Positions 45,666 through 57,566 of a stretch of DNA of 64,000 bases are shown piece by piece; positions within the stretch are counted from its first letter, which is position 1, and every line of letters begins with the position of its first letter. The stretch is from Castor canadensis (Eukaryota > Chordata > Mammalia > Rodentia > Castoridae): NCBI RefSeq assembly GCF_047511655.1, contig NC_133402.1, positions 65,476,951-65,540,950 of the forward strand. Reading direction: 5' to 3'. Under the pieces are notes generated by a model, which was given only the letters and a program-made list of their open reading frames with translations, ran no database searches and was not told the DNA's origin. Made by a program: the position numbers and the translations under genes.

Positions 45666-46220
45666 ACTTAATGCATGAAACGCAAACTTTTCATCTATAA
45701 ACTCTGTAGCCCACAACATTCTCAGCAAGCTCAGTTACATACATTTGCAAATTTTAATTAGTTGATTATGTCTCTGACTTCACTTTGGTAAAGCATTAAG
45801 TGTAATGCAAGCCTTCTGGTCATACACTACACCTCTGTCTTAACAGAGCTGTTGACCTAGGAAATGGTAAATCAGGTGAAATCATTCCCATTCAGCATAG
45901 ACAAGAGACTTTAGTGAAACACAGCTCATTCCTAAGTAATATGGCTGCTACAATAGTAATAAAATAAAACGCTAATGTGAAATGTGTTACAGATAGAATA
46001 AAAGGCAATCCTCCTGAGGAAAATCACTGAGTGATTAATTAATATTAAACCAGGTGTCATACTGTGGAAAAGATGAAACCAGAAAATCATTTACAATGAA
46101 ATAAAGTTTTTCAAAAAGTTTAAAATTCAAAAACCAAAATCAAAACAATGACACTTCATACATTGCTACACAAAGTCTCTTCAAAGTAGAGAGAACCAGG
46201 TGAAGGTCACTGTGACTCAC

Positions 46221-46318
46221 CTTGGTGGGTCCATTTCCATTAATTGCCACTGGCAATGTTTCATAAAATGTGTTCTTGACTCTAGTTTTGCCATTTTCAA
46301 ATTTTAAAACAACTTCAT
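46221..46318 (-). CDS. PLOD2: PLOD2 exon 7 (residues 227-259)
   Basis: 98-base exon: two bases completing Asp227 and 32 codons (228-259). It begins [12 protein letters not shown] and ends NGNGPTK, a motif conserved across PLOD1, PLOD2 and PLOD3. Acceptor is TAACCCAG with a pyrimidine-rich tract, and donor is AAG|GTGAGT, close to consensus. It ends near the boundary between the glycosyltransferase-like domain and the accessory domain. Confidence 0.95.
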
Positions 46319-47500
46319 CTGGGTTAAGAGGGGAAAACAAGTTTTAATAATTTAAAATACGTGTGTGCATATTCATGTGTATATACTGTTATAATATTTC
46401 TCAGAGATACAATGCTCCATGTAGACATAATTCTCCCTATATTTTAATGCTTAGGAACTTTGCCTACCCCAGGATGAAAAAGGACACTGAGGTAAACACA
46501 GATCCGACTGGAGCCACCTCACTTGCTCCAGCCTGGCACCCCAAATGACCCAAGTGCTAAGACACTGGCTATCTTATGGGAGGAAGACATCTTTGCAACC
46601 CTGCCTATTCCCCCAACGATAACGGGAAACCAACGGAGTTAAATACTGACTCAATTTATTCATCTGGAGAACAGGATCCTTCCTAGCTGCAGGATTAATC
46701 TAAAGATGATACGGAATGTGTGGCCAACAGAACATGGTCAGGCTTCAGCCAGGTTTCCATAACTAACTGACCATTGATAAATGTTTCCAGTTCTCAAAAG
46801 CAGGGCCTGCTACAATAATCCAAAAATTCATAAGACAGAGAGGGACAGAAGCAGGTTTTCGTTTATAAGTTCTTTGCTTCGCACTCCCTAAGCACTGCAA
46901 ACTAAATGCCTTCATCCTGAAAACAGTTCACTGTGAGAGCTCACTTGAGGAACTGCATTGAAGATACAGTTTTAGTTCATAAAGTGTCATGAATGGAGGT
47001 ATCTTGATTTTAATATACTAATCATTTTAACTATGCTAGTGTATTTTTATTGAGATATATGTGTGCATCTCTAGGAAAATACAGGCACACATGCATGTGC
47101 ACCTGTGCCAGTGTGCACTTGAGCATGTATGCACACACACACACACTCCAAGTCTACCTGTGTAATTCTCACCAATTACATCTCAGCTGTGTCTACAGGA
47201 GCTACTCTAATACTTCCAGCTAATTCCCAATGCGAAGAACTTAAACAGAAAAATGTGTAATAATAATGTAGGTAATTCATAAATACATCTAAAATTATCT
47301 CCAAATGGTAAGAGATTAAATTTTACATTACCAAGGTCAGAAGCTTATCTTTTTCACAAAGGTCTTAGGATATGACTTTAACTGAATATATCAAGCTAAG
47401 TTCAAGTCCACTATTTTGCAGTATATACACTGTAAACTTTAGATACAGTTCCAAAATGGGTATGACAAAGAAAATATAACCCAATATGTAGAAAGTATAC
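46319..47500 (-). other. PLOD2 intron 6
   Basis: 1182 bases. A CA-rich low-complexity patch at 47085-47148; otherwise no feature. Confidence 0.85.
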
Positions 47501-47564
47501 CTATAGCTCCATTTAAGGGCTGGAAAATTTTGCATTTGTGATCCAATGTTATGTTAAAAGTTTC
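47501..47564 (-). CDS. PLOD2: PLOD2 exon 6 (residues 206-227)
   Basis: Short 64-base exon with 21 codons (206-226) and the first base of Asp227. It encodes ETFNITLDHKCKIFQ, containing the N-glycosylation sequon N209-I-T and a conserved Cys. Acceptor TTTTTAG, donor ATAG|GTATAC. The segment belongs to the C-terminal half of the glycosyltransferase-like domain. Its small size matches the corresponding exon of lysyl hydroxylase genes as I recall it. Confidence 0.95.
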
Positions 47565-49296
47565 CTAAAAAGAAAGAAAAGAGATGATATTGAAAAAGAC
47601 AACAAAAACAGCAGATAATACTATCACAGTAATATAATTTGTTCTTTGGGGGAATTTATCACTTAAAATTCTTGTGTTAAGTGTTTAAACAAAAATACAT
47701 AGACAACTGAAATATTTAGCCATGGCAGAAACAGTTGTAGGTACAATTCATTGCAAAACACATTTAAAACAAATCTTATGTTTCCCAGAATATATAATTC
47801 AAGAAATTTTAGAACTGTATCCATGACATACAGAAAACATATAAATTTATTATTTTGTTATTTAAATGTAATGAAGCATTCTTCAATTAGAGATTACTTT
47901 TCTCCAAAATTTCATTTAAATTGCCTTTGGGAACTTTTTAAGACTTACAGAAAACTGATTTTTGTCAGCACTTATCCCCTTGTAATAACTGAACTCAGTT
48001 TTGCAATATGGCCCACATGCTTAAAATAAAGAGCCAAAGTTCTTTATTTGTTTTGTGTGGTCACACAATAGTTCTTGTTCAAAAAAAAAAAAAAAATGAG
48101 AAAGAATTTTGTGAGACTTCTCAAAACGTCATGTAAAGAAAGCTGATGGAAGTGACAGGGATCTCAGTGTTTGCATTTCTGCCTTTAGCTGCATGGAATA
48201 TGAATGTGAAGGCAGTCCTCATCATGGCTAAGGAGGTCACACTGAAAACGGGACCTAAGGGATAGCAGCGGGGTAGCAAATCCCTAAACTTTTTGATGCC
48301 AGAAAACCATCCTAATAGCTCGTGCTATTTTGACCTATTTGTGACAGCTTCAATAACCTCATTAATAATAGGCATACGGTCTATCTACACGTAACCACAT
48401 GGGCTCTCAGCTTCTAATCATTTTGATATTTCATTATGACATTATTGCTTCATGATCTTGAAAATTCTAAACCATCAAATCAGCTATAAACGTCCATGGC
48501 ATTCCACGACAGGATCACATCAGGCCTACTAAATAAACCCACAGGCTCCATCCTCCATGGGCCACCAAACGTTTGGACACAGATTAGGGTTTCTGTGTCA
48601 GTGGCTCCCAAGGAACCTCTAATCTCCAAGTTCCCCTCACAGGGAGGCCCTGTCTTCAATGATGTTATAGGTCAGTTTAAAATTTTTTAACCAGCCTTAT
48701 TCATATACCACTCCTAAGTGTCAAAAAGGTGTTAGTTCTAAAACATTGCATCTTAATAAACAACAGTTATCTGTTCCAAAATCTGACAAAAATCACTCCC
48801 TAGAGTCTTTAGGACTTCATTGTTGTCTCTTTCAATCCATATTCAAAAGGTTTGATGATGTGACTCATTTTGATATTGTGAGGGAGCACTAGAACTGAGG
48901 ACCCAGAGGAGGTGGAGCTGCAATGCCAGGGTGAGGCAGTCATTTCTTTTCTCTATCAAACTGTTTCCATGTGTTTTGATAAAGAAAGAGCAGGACCTTG
49001 TGTCTTTACTTTTCCTCTCCCTGACCCATCCAAGTTCGGCAAGGCTGCCAACTTACCCACCAAGAAGAGACATCACGTTCAGGAGAGAGACACCAATCCT
49101 ACCTCCTCACCATAAGTTTCACTGACTTGTATTATTTAAAAATAATATTGACAACCACATTTTGCAGTTCAGTTTTCCAACTGCCACTAAAATTGTCAAT
49201 ACAATCCTTTGTTTCTGACCGCACCATATTAACAAAATGTGCAGAACAAAGCAACTAAAACAATATAACACAAAGAGATGGTAGGCTATTACTGAC
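47565..49296 (-). other. PLOD2 intron 5
   Basis: 1732 bases, no named repeat; a 15-bp A-run near 48080. Confidence 0.85.
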
Positions 49297-49409
49297 CCTT
49301 TTCACTGGATCAATGTAAATTTTAGTGTAAAAGAGTTGATCGTCATCGTTATCCTGAAGATTCCACAGCTGAACCATTCGGTTGATGTATGGAGCGTAGC
49401 CCATAAATC
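49297..49409 (-). CDS. PLOD2: PLOD2 exon 5 (glycosyltransferase-like domain, residues 168-205)
   Basis: 113-base exon: two bases completing Gly168, then 37 codons (169-205). It begins [11 protein letters not shown] and contains the acidic run [10 protein letters not shown], a conserved lysyl hydroxylase signature in the glycosyltransferase-like domain. Acceptor is GTTCTAG. The donor is AGG|GTCAGT, with C at +3 in place of the usual A or G, so this 5' splice site looks weaker than its neighbours. The choice is fixed by the reading frame: phase 0 into exon 6, which begins with the Glu codon. Confidence 0.95.
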
Positions 49410-51039
49410 CTAGAACACAGAAATCCAGCAGGGAATTGAGTGTTCAAAGACCCAAAGTGGTGTCTATGTTAGTTCCAACTGAACAACTGCACCAACACCA
49501 ACTAGTACAGCCAGGAGAGGAAGCCCTAAGTTGGAAGCTCACGGCTCACCATGAAAGAAAAATGAGTTAATGAGTGCCTTTGATTTATAAGCTGCCATAC
49601 TGTGTACTACCCTACAAAATGGAATAACAAAAGACTCTTTTTAAATGAATGAACTTCTAAAGCTAAGGGAAGCTGATGTTTTCCAAGGTTGCTAAGGGAG
49701 AGAACAGAAATAAGACAGGAGAATTTTCTGTCTGACCTTCTAAAACGCTCTTCTTGGATCCTTAGCAAAGGAGTCACTGTTTCTGAAAGAAGACAATCTC
49801 TGGTTTTTGTACCAGAGCCAGAGATGCTAATGTAATCACAAGAATGTTGGACTTGTCATTGACTTGAAAAATAAAATCTCAAAGAAATTTTATATCTAAA
49901 ACATTTGGGGGAATTTTTCCATTACTTGAAACAGTCATTACTGTGCCTGCTAAAACATTTTCTGGCTAGGTTTTGTGTGTCATAGTCTGGAAAAAGGAAG
50001 TCTAAAATTGGAGTGTTCCTTTTGGACTTGGAGCAAAAGCAGTAAACCTGCCAATAACATTTGTCTATAAAAAACAGAGACAACAGGATCCTTTCACCCA
50101 CTTGAGCCTTCCCTTGAATGTCAGAAAGGCAGCCAACCTGCGAGGTTTCATTGACCTCTGATACATATATGGAGGCACTCATGTTACTTCTGTGAACTGA
50201 AAGAGAACCTCATTTTTTACCTTCAAAATTAAAATTTCTTCATAGGAATGAAAGAATTAAAAGAAACAGTTCCAGGAATATTACTGTTACCTAGAGAAAA
50301 CAAGACAAAATGAAAATATGATAAAACCAAGCACTGGTTGATCATTTTTTGTTATTCTTGCCAAATTAAGAAATCTTAAAACACTGAAGGATAATTTCTC
50401 TTAATTCTTATGAATAATCTTCCATGAGAAAAAATATACTAAGTAGTGACACATATTTTTCAATGGTTTATTACTATTTTTCAAAAACTATGTTTTTTTC
50501 ACATTTTATATATCCAAATGTCTCCAAATAAATGAAAAGCAATTGCATGTATTTCATTACAAATAAATATATAGTACATATTTATATGATTTATAGTTTT
50601 CTCTTGAAAACTATTTTGAAAATCTAAATGATACAATTTTACTAAATCATAACTCCTGTCTCTTAAATAACTCTTAACATGTGATTCACAAAATGACACA
50701 AACTTTTTTTGACTGTGTGCTTTCTACCAGCTAATAATTTTACCTACAGAAAGTATATCTTTGTACAATCACTGTCCCACTTAAAAATGCTTTTTCTTTA
50801 TTAAACTGATTCACCATGACACACACTTGCTGATTTTTTTGCTGTGTCCACAGCCCTGTGAGTGAGTCCATCTGAAATTTAGCCACCTGAATAGATATAT
50901 CACAATCTAGATGAACTTACACAATGGGATTTCATTCTATAGAACATTTTGGTAAAAAATTAATAAATATAAAATAAAGCCTGCCCCCAGAGTTCCATAG
51001 CTACAGAGTTCTAAAAAGAAAAAAAAAAAAAAACTGTTT

Positions 51040-51322
51040 TAGAAGGAGGTGGAGATCAGGAGGATTATAGTTTGAGGCCAGCCTGGGCAAAATGCTCAGG
51101 AGACCTCATCGCAACAAAACAGCTGGGCAGTCTGTGCGCCTGTCATCCCAGGAACCATAAATAAGGATTGTGGTCCTGGTTGACATGGACATAAAAGCCA
51201 GAAACCCTGTTTGAAAAGCACCTGAAGCAAAAAGTGGTGGGGGTACCGCTCAAGTGGTAAAATAATACCTGCCTGGCAAGCACAGGCCCAGAATTCAATC
51301 CCCAGTACCACCACCACAAAAA
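51040..51322 (+). mobile_element. Composite SINE, forward (first of a pair)
   Basis: AGTTTGAGGCCAGCCTGGGC, a second block with GCGCCTGTCATCCCAGGAAC, then CGCTCAAGTGGTAAAATAAT and a (CCA)-A tail. Confidence 0.85.
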
Positions 51323-51338
51323 CTACTGTGTTCTAGGA

Positions 51339-51668
51339 CTGAGTGCAGTGATTCTTGCCTACTATTCCAGCTGCTCAGAAGGCAGAAATCAGGAGGATTA
51401 TGGTCTAAGGCCAAGCCAGGTAAAAAGTTATTGAGATTCTATCTCAAAAGCAGGCTGGGTGTAGTGATACACATCTGTAATCCCAGATACTCAGGAGACA
51501 TACGCAGAGAGATCACATCCCAAGGCCAGCCTAGGCAAAAAGTGTGAGATCCTATCAGAAAAATAAGTAAAGTAAAAAGAGCAGGGGGCTTGGCTCAAAT
51601 GGTGGAGTGTTTGTTCAGCAAGCAAGACCCTGAGGTCAAACCCCATTTATTAAATAAATAAATAAGTA
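51339..51668 (+). mobile_element. Composite SINE, forward (second of a pair)
   Basis: GAGTGCAGTGATTCTTGCCT, a second 7SL-like block CACATCTGTAATCCCAGATA, then the tRNA-like part TTGGCTCAAATGGTGGAGTG and a (TAAA)n tail. Confidence 0.85.
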
Positions 51669-53009
51669 CCCTGGGATTTGCACTAACCAATAGGACTTGG
51701 AATACATTGCAACATTAGCCATGTATTGTAACCAAAAGTCATGACATGGAAGCAGAGCCAGTCTAGAGGAGTGATGGTGGACACCCTCCTAGGGAGAGGC
51801 TTTGACAGATTCCACAAGTTGGAAATCCAAAGGAGAAAGACCAGCTAGCCTGTGAGGACAAGGACTAATGTGACAAGCCTGAGAATCTGACTTGAAATGG
51901 AAGTACAATCCAAAAGTGGTGGATTGGTTGGTAAGAAATAAAATAGTCTCGAGTTCCCAGACACATAAACTATAGTTTTACTGAGATGGAGACATAAGAA
52001 GAACACAACAAAAACAGCGAAAGCTGGAACTTAAGGTTTCAGAAGTCCATGTGTGGACAGTCCTGTGTGTGCCAGTCCCAAGGCACAACTGTGGGAACAG
52101 GTTCTGAAATAAAGTGTGGGTCAAAGACAGAATCCTGAGGCATCACAGAAAAATTACATAAAAAGCCTTGTTACCATAAAGGGCTAGCAATGCCTGCGAC
52201 CCAGATATGCCACAGCCTCAACCACCATTTACTTTAATTAACCCAAACCAATTACGTTTATGTTGTGTCCAGTCTCCTTCCCGATGTGGCTGGCAAGTGC
52301 AGGCAACTTGTCTCTAACGTGTCCTTCATTCTATTTGGTTATGACTTTTGGCCATGTTTACTTTGTCCAAGGGAAACACATGGTAGAACCATAATAATAG
52401 CCATGTTCAAATGTTATTTTATTTTTAAGGGGAGTATTTTTAATCCATGGCTGCACAGATGATGCAATATTTTAGTATACACAGAGATTTAATGTACAAT
52501 ATTCTGCCTGCTGGTTTCAATGCCTATTTGTACAACATAGATGCTAATAGATTCAAAATGGACTTTTTCAAATGGTCCCAACAATGTATGCACATATGAA
52601 TAAATGAAAAAAGAAGAAGAAAAAAAGGACTTTTTCCCAAGTAAACATAATAAACTTAACATTCTGTACCCAGAAAATTCTCAATCTGTGCTATTTTTCC
52701 TTGAACAAATTTAAACCACTAGAAGGCACTTAGATATAGTCAAATTGAATTTTCTCACTTATAAAGTGCAAATTATTACAGCTCCTCGGACTAGTGCTAT
52801 CAGGAACATGGCCTGACGGACATAAATGTGTGAGGAATCCGTTATCAAGTCTAAAATGTTTCTCTAGGTTCTACTGATATTTTTGTAGTAGATAATTAGA
52901 TAATGGCATTAAAAACTCCATGTCCACAGTTAGGACAACACAGGCTGTTTCATGGGTACTTATAGTTCCCAGGACTTGGGCTGGGCTCTCCTGCCCAAGT
53001 CATACCCAC

Positions 53010-53173
53010 CTCCCGAGTTCAGGTAGCGTTTTCCAATGTGCACAACGGGATACTTGTCTGCCAGCTTCTTGTCAGGCCACAAAATTCCATCCGCTGCAAA
53101 GACGACTTTATGGTTTGACTTTAGGAACTTTTTGAGAATTTCTTCTGGACCACCAGCAAATATGACATCAAAA
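53010..53173 (-). CDS. PLOD2: PLOD2 exon 4 (glycosyltransferase-like domain, residues 113-168)
   Basis: 164-base exon: the last base of codon 113, 54 codons (114-167) and the first base of codon 168. It begins [11 protein letters not shown], which supplies D115 of the D-x-x-D motif, and continues through [12 protein letters not shown] to KRYLNSG. Acceptor is TTAAACAG and donor GGAG|GTGGGT. It is part of the GT-A-like fold of lysyl hydroxylases. The sequence is intact with no unusual residues that I can see. It is preceded by the largest complete intron in the window (intron 3, about 10.0 kb). Confidence 0.96.
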
Positions 53174-55709
53174 CTGTTTAATGAAGGAAAAGACAAGTTT
53201 TTAAATGCATGCTTCAGAATTTAGACACGTTAAACCAAGAAAAGGAGTCTCACAGAAACCAGAACTTGGAACTCAACACTGGATTGATAACAACTATTTA
53301 CAGAGCACATGAAGTAATTTTCCCTCAACTTAAATTAGAGGAATTGTATCGATTTTTAGTGTTTGCTATACATTAGCGACTGAAGTTCAAATATAAGATG
53401 GTTTTTGTAGAGATGCTCTTAACAGTTTTTCAATAACCATTTAACTCTGAAATAAAAATTCTAAGGCAGTATTGAAATGTTAGAAAATTCAGTTACCTGT
53501 CTTATAAATTAATAATACAGACATAATCATTTACAAAAGTTGCTGTCATACTGTCTAATCCTCCAATTCAATTTGTACCTACCAATCTACTAACATTTCT
53601 AAGGAATTCACTATCTTTGATAAATGCTTCACCAGCAAGTGTCATCAATATACATTTAGCATTTGAATTATTACATAATATGAAATTTTTCAATCAATGG
53701 GTTCAGACAAGGGAACCATTTTAAAGCTCAATAAATTTGAAAACTATAAAAACTGATAATGTAATTTAATATTCCCAGTTTCATTGATTCTTCTGGACTT
53801 AATATTTTTCCTGGTTGATTCACAGGTTTACAATGTCTTAGCAAAATTTTTAAGTGTAAAAGCCACAATCTGAAACACTTACACTCTACAAAAACTTCTC
53901 TACTCATTATAATCTCAAATTCTTTTGCATCGTCTTTCACCTTTAAGTGTACTTTTAATGCCAAATGTTCCCAGGCAATGATGTAATGACGCATCCTAGG
54001 TGGCAAGCATTAAGAGCACAGGAGTTCTGAGCTCGGCACACAGCTTCCTAAACCATAGCCCCGGATACACTGCTGTGCTGTCACACTCAACTCTGTTGGA
54101 CAGAATTGGTCATGTGGCCACATTTAGTTGCACAATGCTTTCTAAGCAGGACGGCCATGTGCCCAGGTTATGTTTGAAGACTTTCACTATTAAAATAAAG
54201 ACATGAGTGTAAATGCTGTGTTTGCTGTCTTTCTTTCCTCTTCATGGTGAACCAGAGTTTGGAAAAATCCTATAGATATACATATGACTCATGACACCAT
54301 CCACTCTGACTCTTGAGGAAAAAAAGGAGGACTCAAATGTTGAGAATGTACAGTGAAATGTTGTAATTTTGCAAAAATATTTTTTTTAAATAATGGTAAA
54401 GATAATGTTGGAAACAGAGAGATTATTTCTTTTAATTTCAAATTGCCTACAAGATTAAGGTTTTATCATTTATTTTTATTTCAGTAATGGAAAACAGCAC
54501 TTCAAAATTCAGATATCTATCGATGAATAGATGGTTAGACAAACAAATGAGAGAGAGAGATAATAGATGGATGACAGATAAGCAAAAACAAGCTACTGGA
54601 ACATGGTTTTGATTTTTTTTAACAGGATCGAGGAGCTAGAAACTGTGAACACTATTAATAGCAGAATCATAGTCAGTTACAGCCTACAACTTAAAAAGTC
54701 TGCTACTTGGGTTTCTGATCCCAGACCTCAAGGTTATCAGAGTAACCTCATACAAGTTTCTTTGTAAAATGTAAGCAGTCTCTATGTCATCAAGAAGCCA
54801 TTAAAAAACAAAACAACTAACAATACTGGTACATTGTAAGCACTCAGCAAGTTAGCAAAAAGTAAGATTATTATTTACTACAAGGACTGGTTTGAAGGGG
54901 AAGGCAGAGGATGGTTTACTTTTAAATTTTACTATCTGTAAGCTTTAAAAATATTTTTTAGCAAGAAACATACATATAAAAATGTTCTGAGTAAAACTTG
55001 AAACCAACTTTTCCACACCTGTTTATGTAAAACACTGAATTAATCTGACTGGATGGATCTTTATCTCCCCTGCCCAAACACACACACAAAGTTACAAACG
55101 CAATTTTGGAAAGTGAATGTGTTCTACCTTTGGAACTATAATAAAAGTTACAGACATATTCACAGTATCTCTCAAACTATTAATAAGATTAGCAACTTGC
55201 AAAGGAAGAATTGTGGCAATATTTATTTGGATAATTTAATGTTTTATAAGCATGTATTACATTTTAAAAATGCAATTATTTTAAGGGAAAAGGAAATATT
55301 CCATAATTAAGAAATTTAACTGAGTTTAAATGTAGTGTTGTTGAAACATTTCCTATTTCATTCTAGTAGCATTCTTATTTCTGTGTTTGACTTCTTCAGA
55401 AAAGTTCTTTGAACCTATTGAAAACTTCACAAAAGGCAAGAAAGTTTTTCTACTTAAAATTATTTGGGCCACAAAAACTCAAATGGCCAATTTTAAAAAA
55501 GAATGCACAAAGCTTATAAAAATAATTATCAAAGATACTCAGACATTTTAAATATGGAGAATAAAATAAAACTTTGCACATCTAACTATGGTAAATATTC
55601 CTAAGTCCTGCAAAAAACACAAGATTCCACCTAGACATGTCAGAGGTCTATCTCCAACAGGTCTCTAAGACTTTGACGAGTGTTTGTCCTTCTGTTTGCC
55701 TGGTTTCTG

Positions 55710-55995
55710 TCATACCATCAACCACCCAGTCACCAGATGGAACATTTTTCATTCAGCCTTGACTCCTCCCTCCCCATGGCCTTGCTCATCATATCTTTTG
55801 CCAAATCCTACCAATTGCATCTACTGAGTCTGTTTAATATTCAGGTCCTCTCCAACCTCACTAGAAGACATTGCTGAGACTGACTCAAAACTCCTACAGG
55901 CCTCCATGCTCCCATCTCCTCTCCACCTCCAGTTCAGACTGTCTGAAGAACTCTCCTGAAAGTGCCACTGCTCAGACCCAATCAGCAGTTTCCAA
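55710..55995 (+). mobile_element. Possible L2-type LINE fragment
   Basis: CTGTTTAATATTCAGGTCCT and the following run of Leu/Ser/Thr codons resemble an old LINE-2-like sequence; weak. Confidence 0.35.
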
Positions 55996-56007
55996 CTATG
56001 TCCTGAA

Positions 56008-56215
56008 GCAGAAGTCAACAAATATTTACTCTGGCCTTTGACTGAAGATAGTACGGGCTTTGAAAGCCGTATGGTCTCTGTCAAATGACTCACTTCTGCC
56101 ACTGTGGTGCAGAGCAGTCCAGACAATGTATAAACAAGTGAGCAGAGCTGAGCATAAAATTTGCAAAAGTAAGCAAAGGGCAGACCACAGTTTATGGATC
56201 CCTAGCCTATAAAAT
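56008..56215 (+). mobile_element. hAT-Charlie-type DNA transposon fragment
   Basis: TGAAAGCCGTATGGTCTCTG, CTTCTGCCACTGTGGTGCAG and GACAATGTATAAACAAGTGA match a common mammalian hAT element as I recall it; subfamily not certain. Confidence 0.6.
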
Positions 56216-56559
56216 AAAATCTAGAGGAATCAGTGGCACATTAATACTTTTCCATAAAATATCCTGTTCTGAAACCAAACTGAATTATCTGATATATCAT
56301 CATGACTTTCCTCATGATGTCACCTCCATTTAGCCCATTTTCCAGTTGAGCCTAAGCCATCCACCTTCAAGGGCCAATGTACAAATCTCTCAGACCAATG
56401 CTACTGAAAAACACTGTTGGATTCCTCTTAGGTCCCACAGCTCTTCTCCTCTCTTCATTCACCAAACATTTGACAGTCTGCTCTTCATGACTCTGTCCCT
56501 TAGGGGGAAGGAAATGCATGTTCCTCCCACATACTACCGTCTTGTCTTTACTCATGTGT

Positions 56560-56641
56560 ATATTCTTAGAGCCTTGTATTTTGAAGACGGTCAATATATG
56601 TTTATTGAACAAATGAGTGAATGAATGAATGAATGAATGAA
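56560..56641 (+). mobile_element. L2/MIR 3' end with (GAAT)n tail
   Basis: ATATATGTTTATTGAACAAA and then repeated TGAATGAATGAA, the typical L2 end. Confidence 0.6.
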
Positions 56642-57465
56642 CCGTACCAAGTTTCAACAAGATTCAGAAGCTTCCGAGGAGCCAGAAAAGAAAACAGAAA
56701 TCTTCTCTGACCTTATTTGTTATTCTGCCCCAATTCTTCATCATCACAAGCATAAACTTAAACAAAAATTCTAATCATCCAAATCATAAGTTGAAATAAA
56801 GTGTAATGAAAGCAAAGTACGGAAGTGCTACTACAACCTGCCACATATCCACCTGAAATACAAGTCTGCACTCCAGAGACAAATAACACCACAAACTCAT
56901 TCTTTGGAACCACTGTTTAACATCTGCCGCACACACAAACACACACACATACACAATAACCAGTTGAAATCACCCACTCCTGTGAACATTCAGAACAAGT
57001 AATAAAATCACAATGGAAAATGACTGCACAAATACTTGATATAAAATAGGGACTATTTTAAATGCCAAATATCACTTGGTAGATTTTTCTCAAATGGTAT
57101 GGAATTTCATTTGCTGGGTAAAAACTCTTTGTTGAGGACGGCTAGATGCAGGAGTCAATGAAGACAAAAACTAGCCGAAAGGTCATTTCTTCCCCACCAA
57201 GTGACCCAACTGTTGGAATGATACCTTGTATGAGGGGCAGCCTGGGAAAGAACAGAGGCAAACACTACAAGCTACTTACTCCAGAGGCCAGCTACTGTTT
57301 TTACATAAATATCTTTATTTGTAAAATGAAATGATAAATTAAATGAATATTTTCCTCTAGTTTTAAAGCAGTAGTGAAATTTATCTCTAATTCATTAAGG
57401 ATTTTCATATCTTATATATATTTAGGGCACAATAAGTACAGGAGGTCACCAGATTTCATTTATTT

Positions 57466-57566
57466 ATTTATTTTTACTGTTGTGCTGGATGGGAGGTACA
57501 TGTGGCATTTACAAAAGTTCTTACAATATATCAAATACATCATACTTGAATTTACACCCTCCACCA
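57466..57566 (-). mobile_element. L1 3'-end-like fragment, reverse
   Basis: Shares the core GTTCTTACAATATATCAAAT with 24255-24560, showing it is a dispersed repeat within this genome. Confidence 0.6.

Larger units (their letters stand above)
40933..46220 (-). other. PLOD2 intron 7
   Basis: 5288 bases with a SINE, a long pyrimidine tract, a full composite SINE and an L1-like 3' end, listed separately. Confidence 0.85.
49410..53009 (-). other. PLOD2 intron 4
   Basis: 3600 bases with two composite SINEs in a row at 51040-51665 and otherwise AT-rich sequence. Confidence 0.85.
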
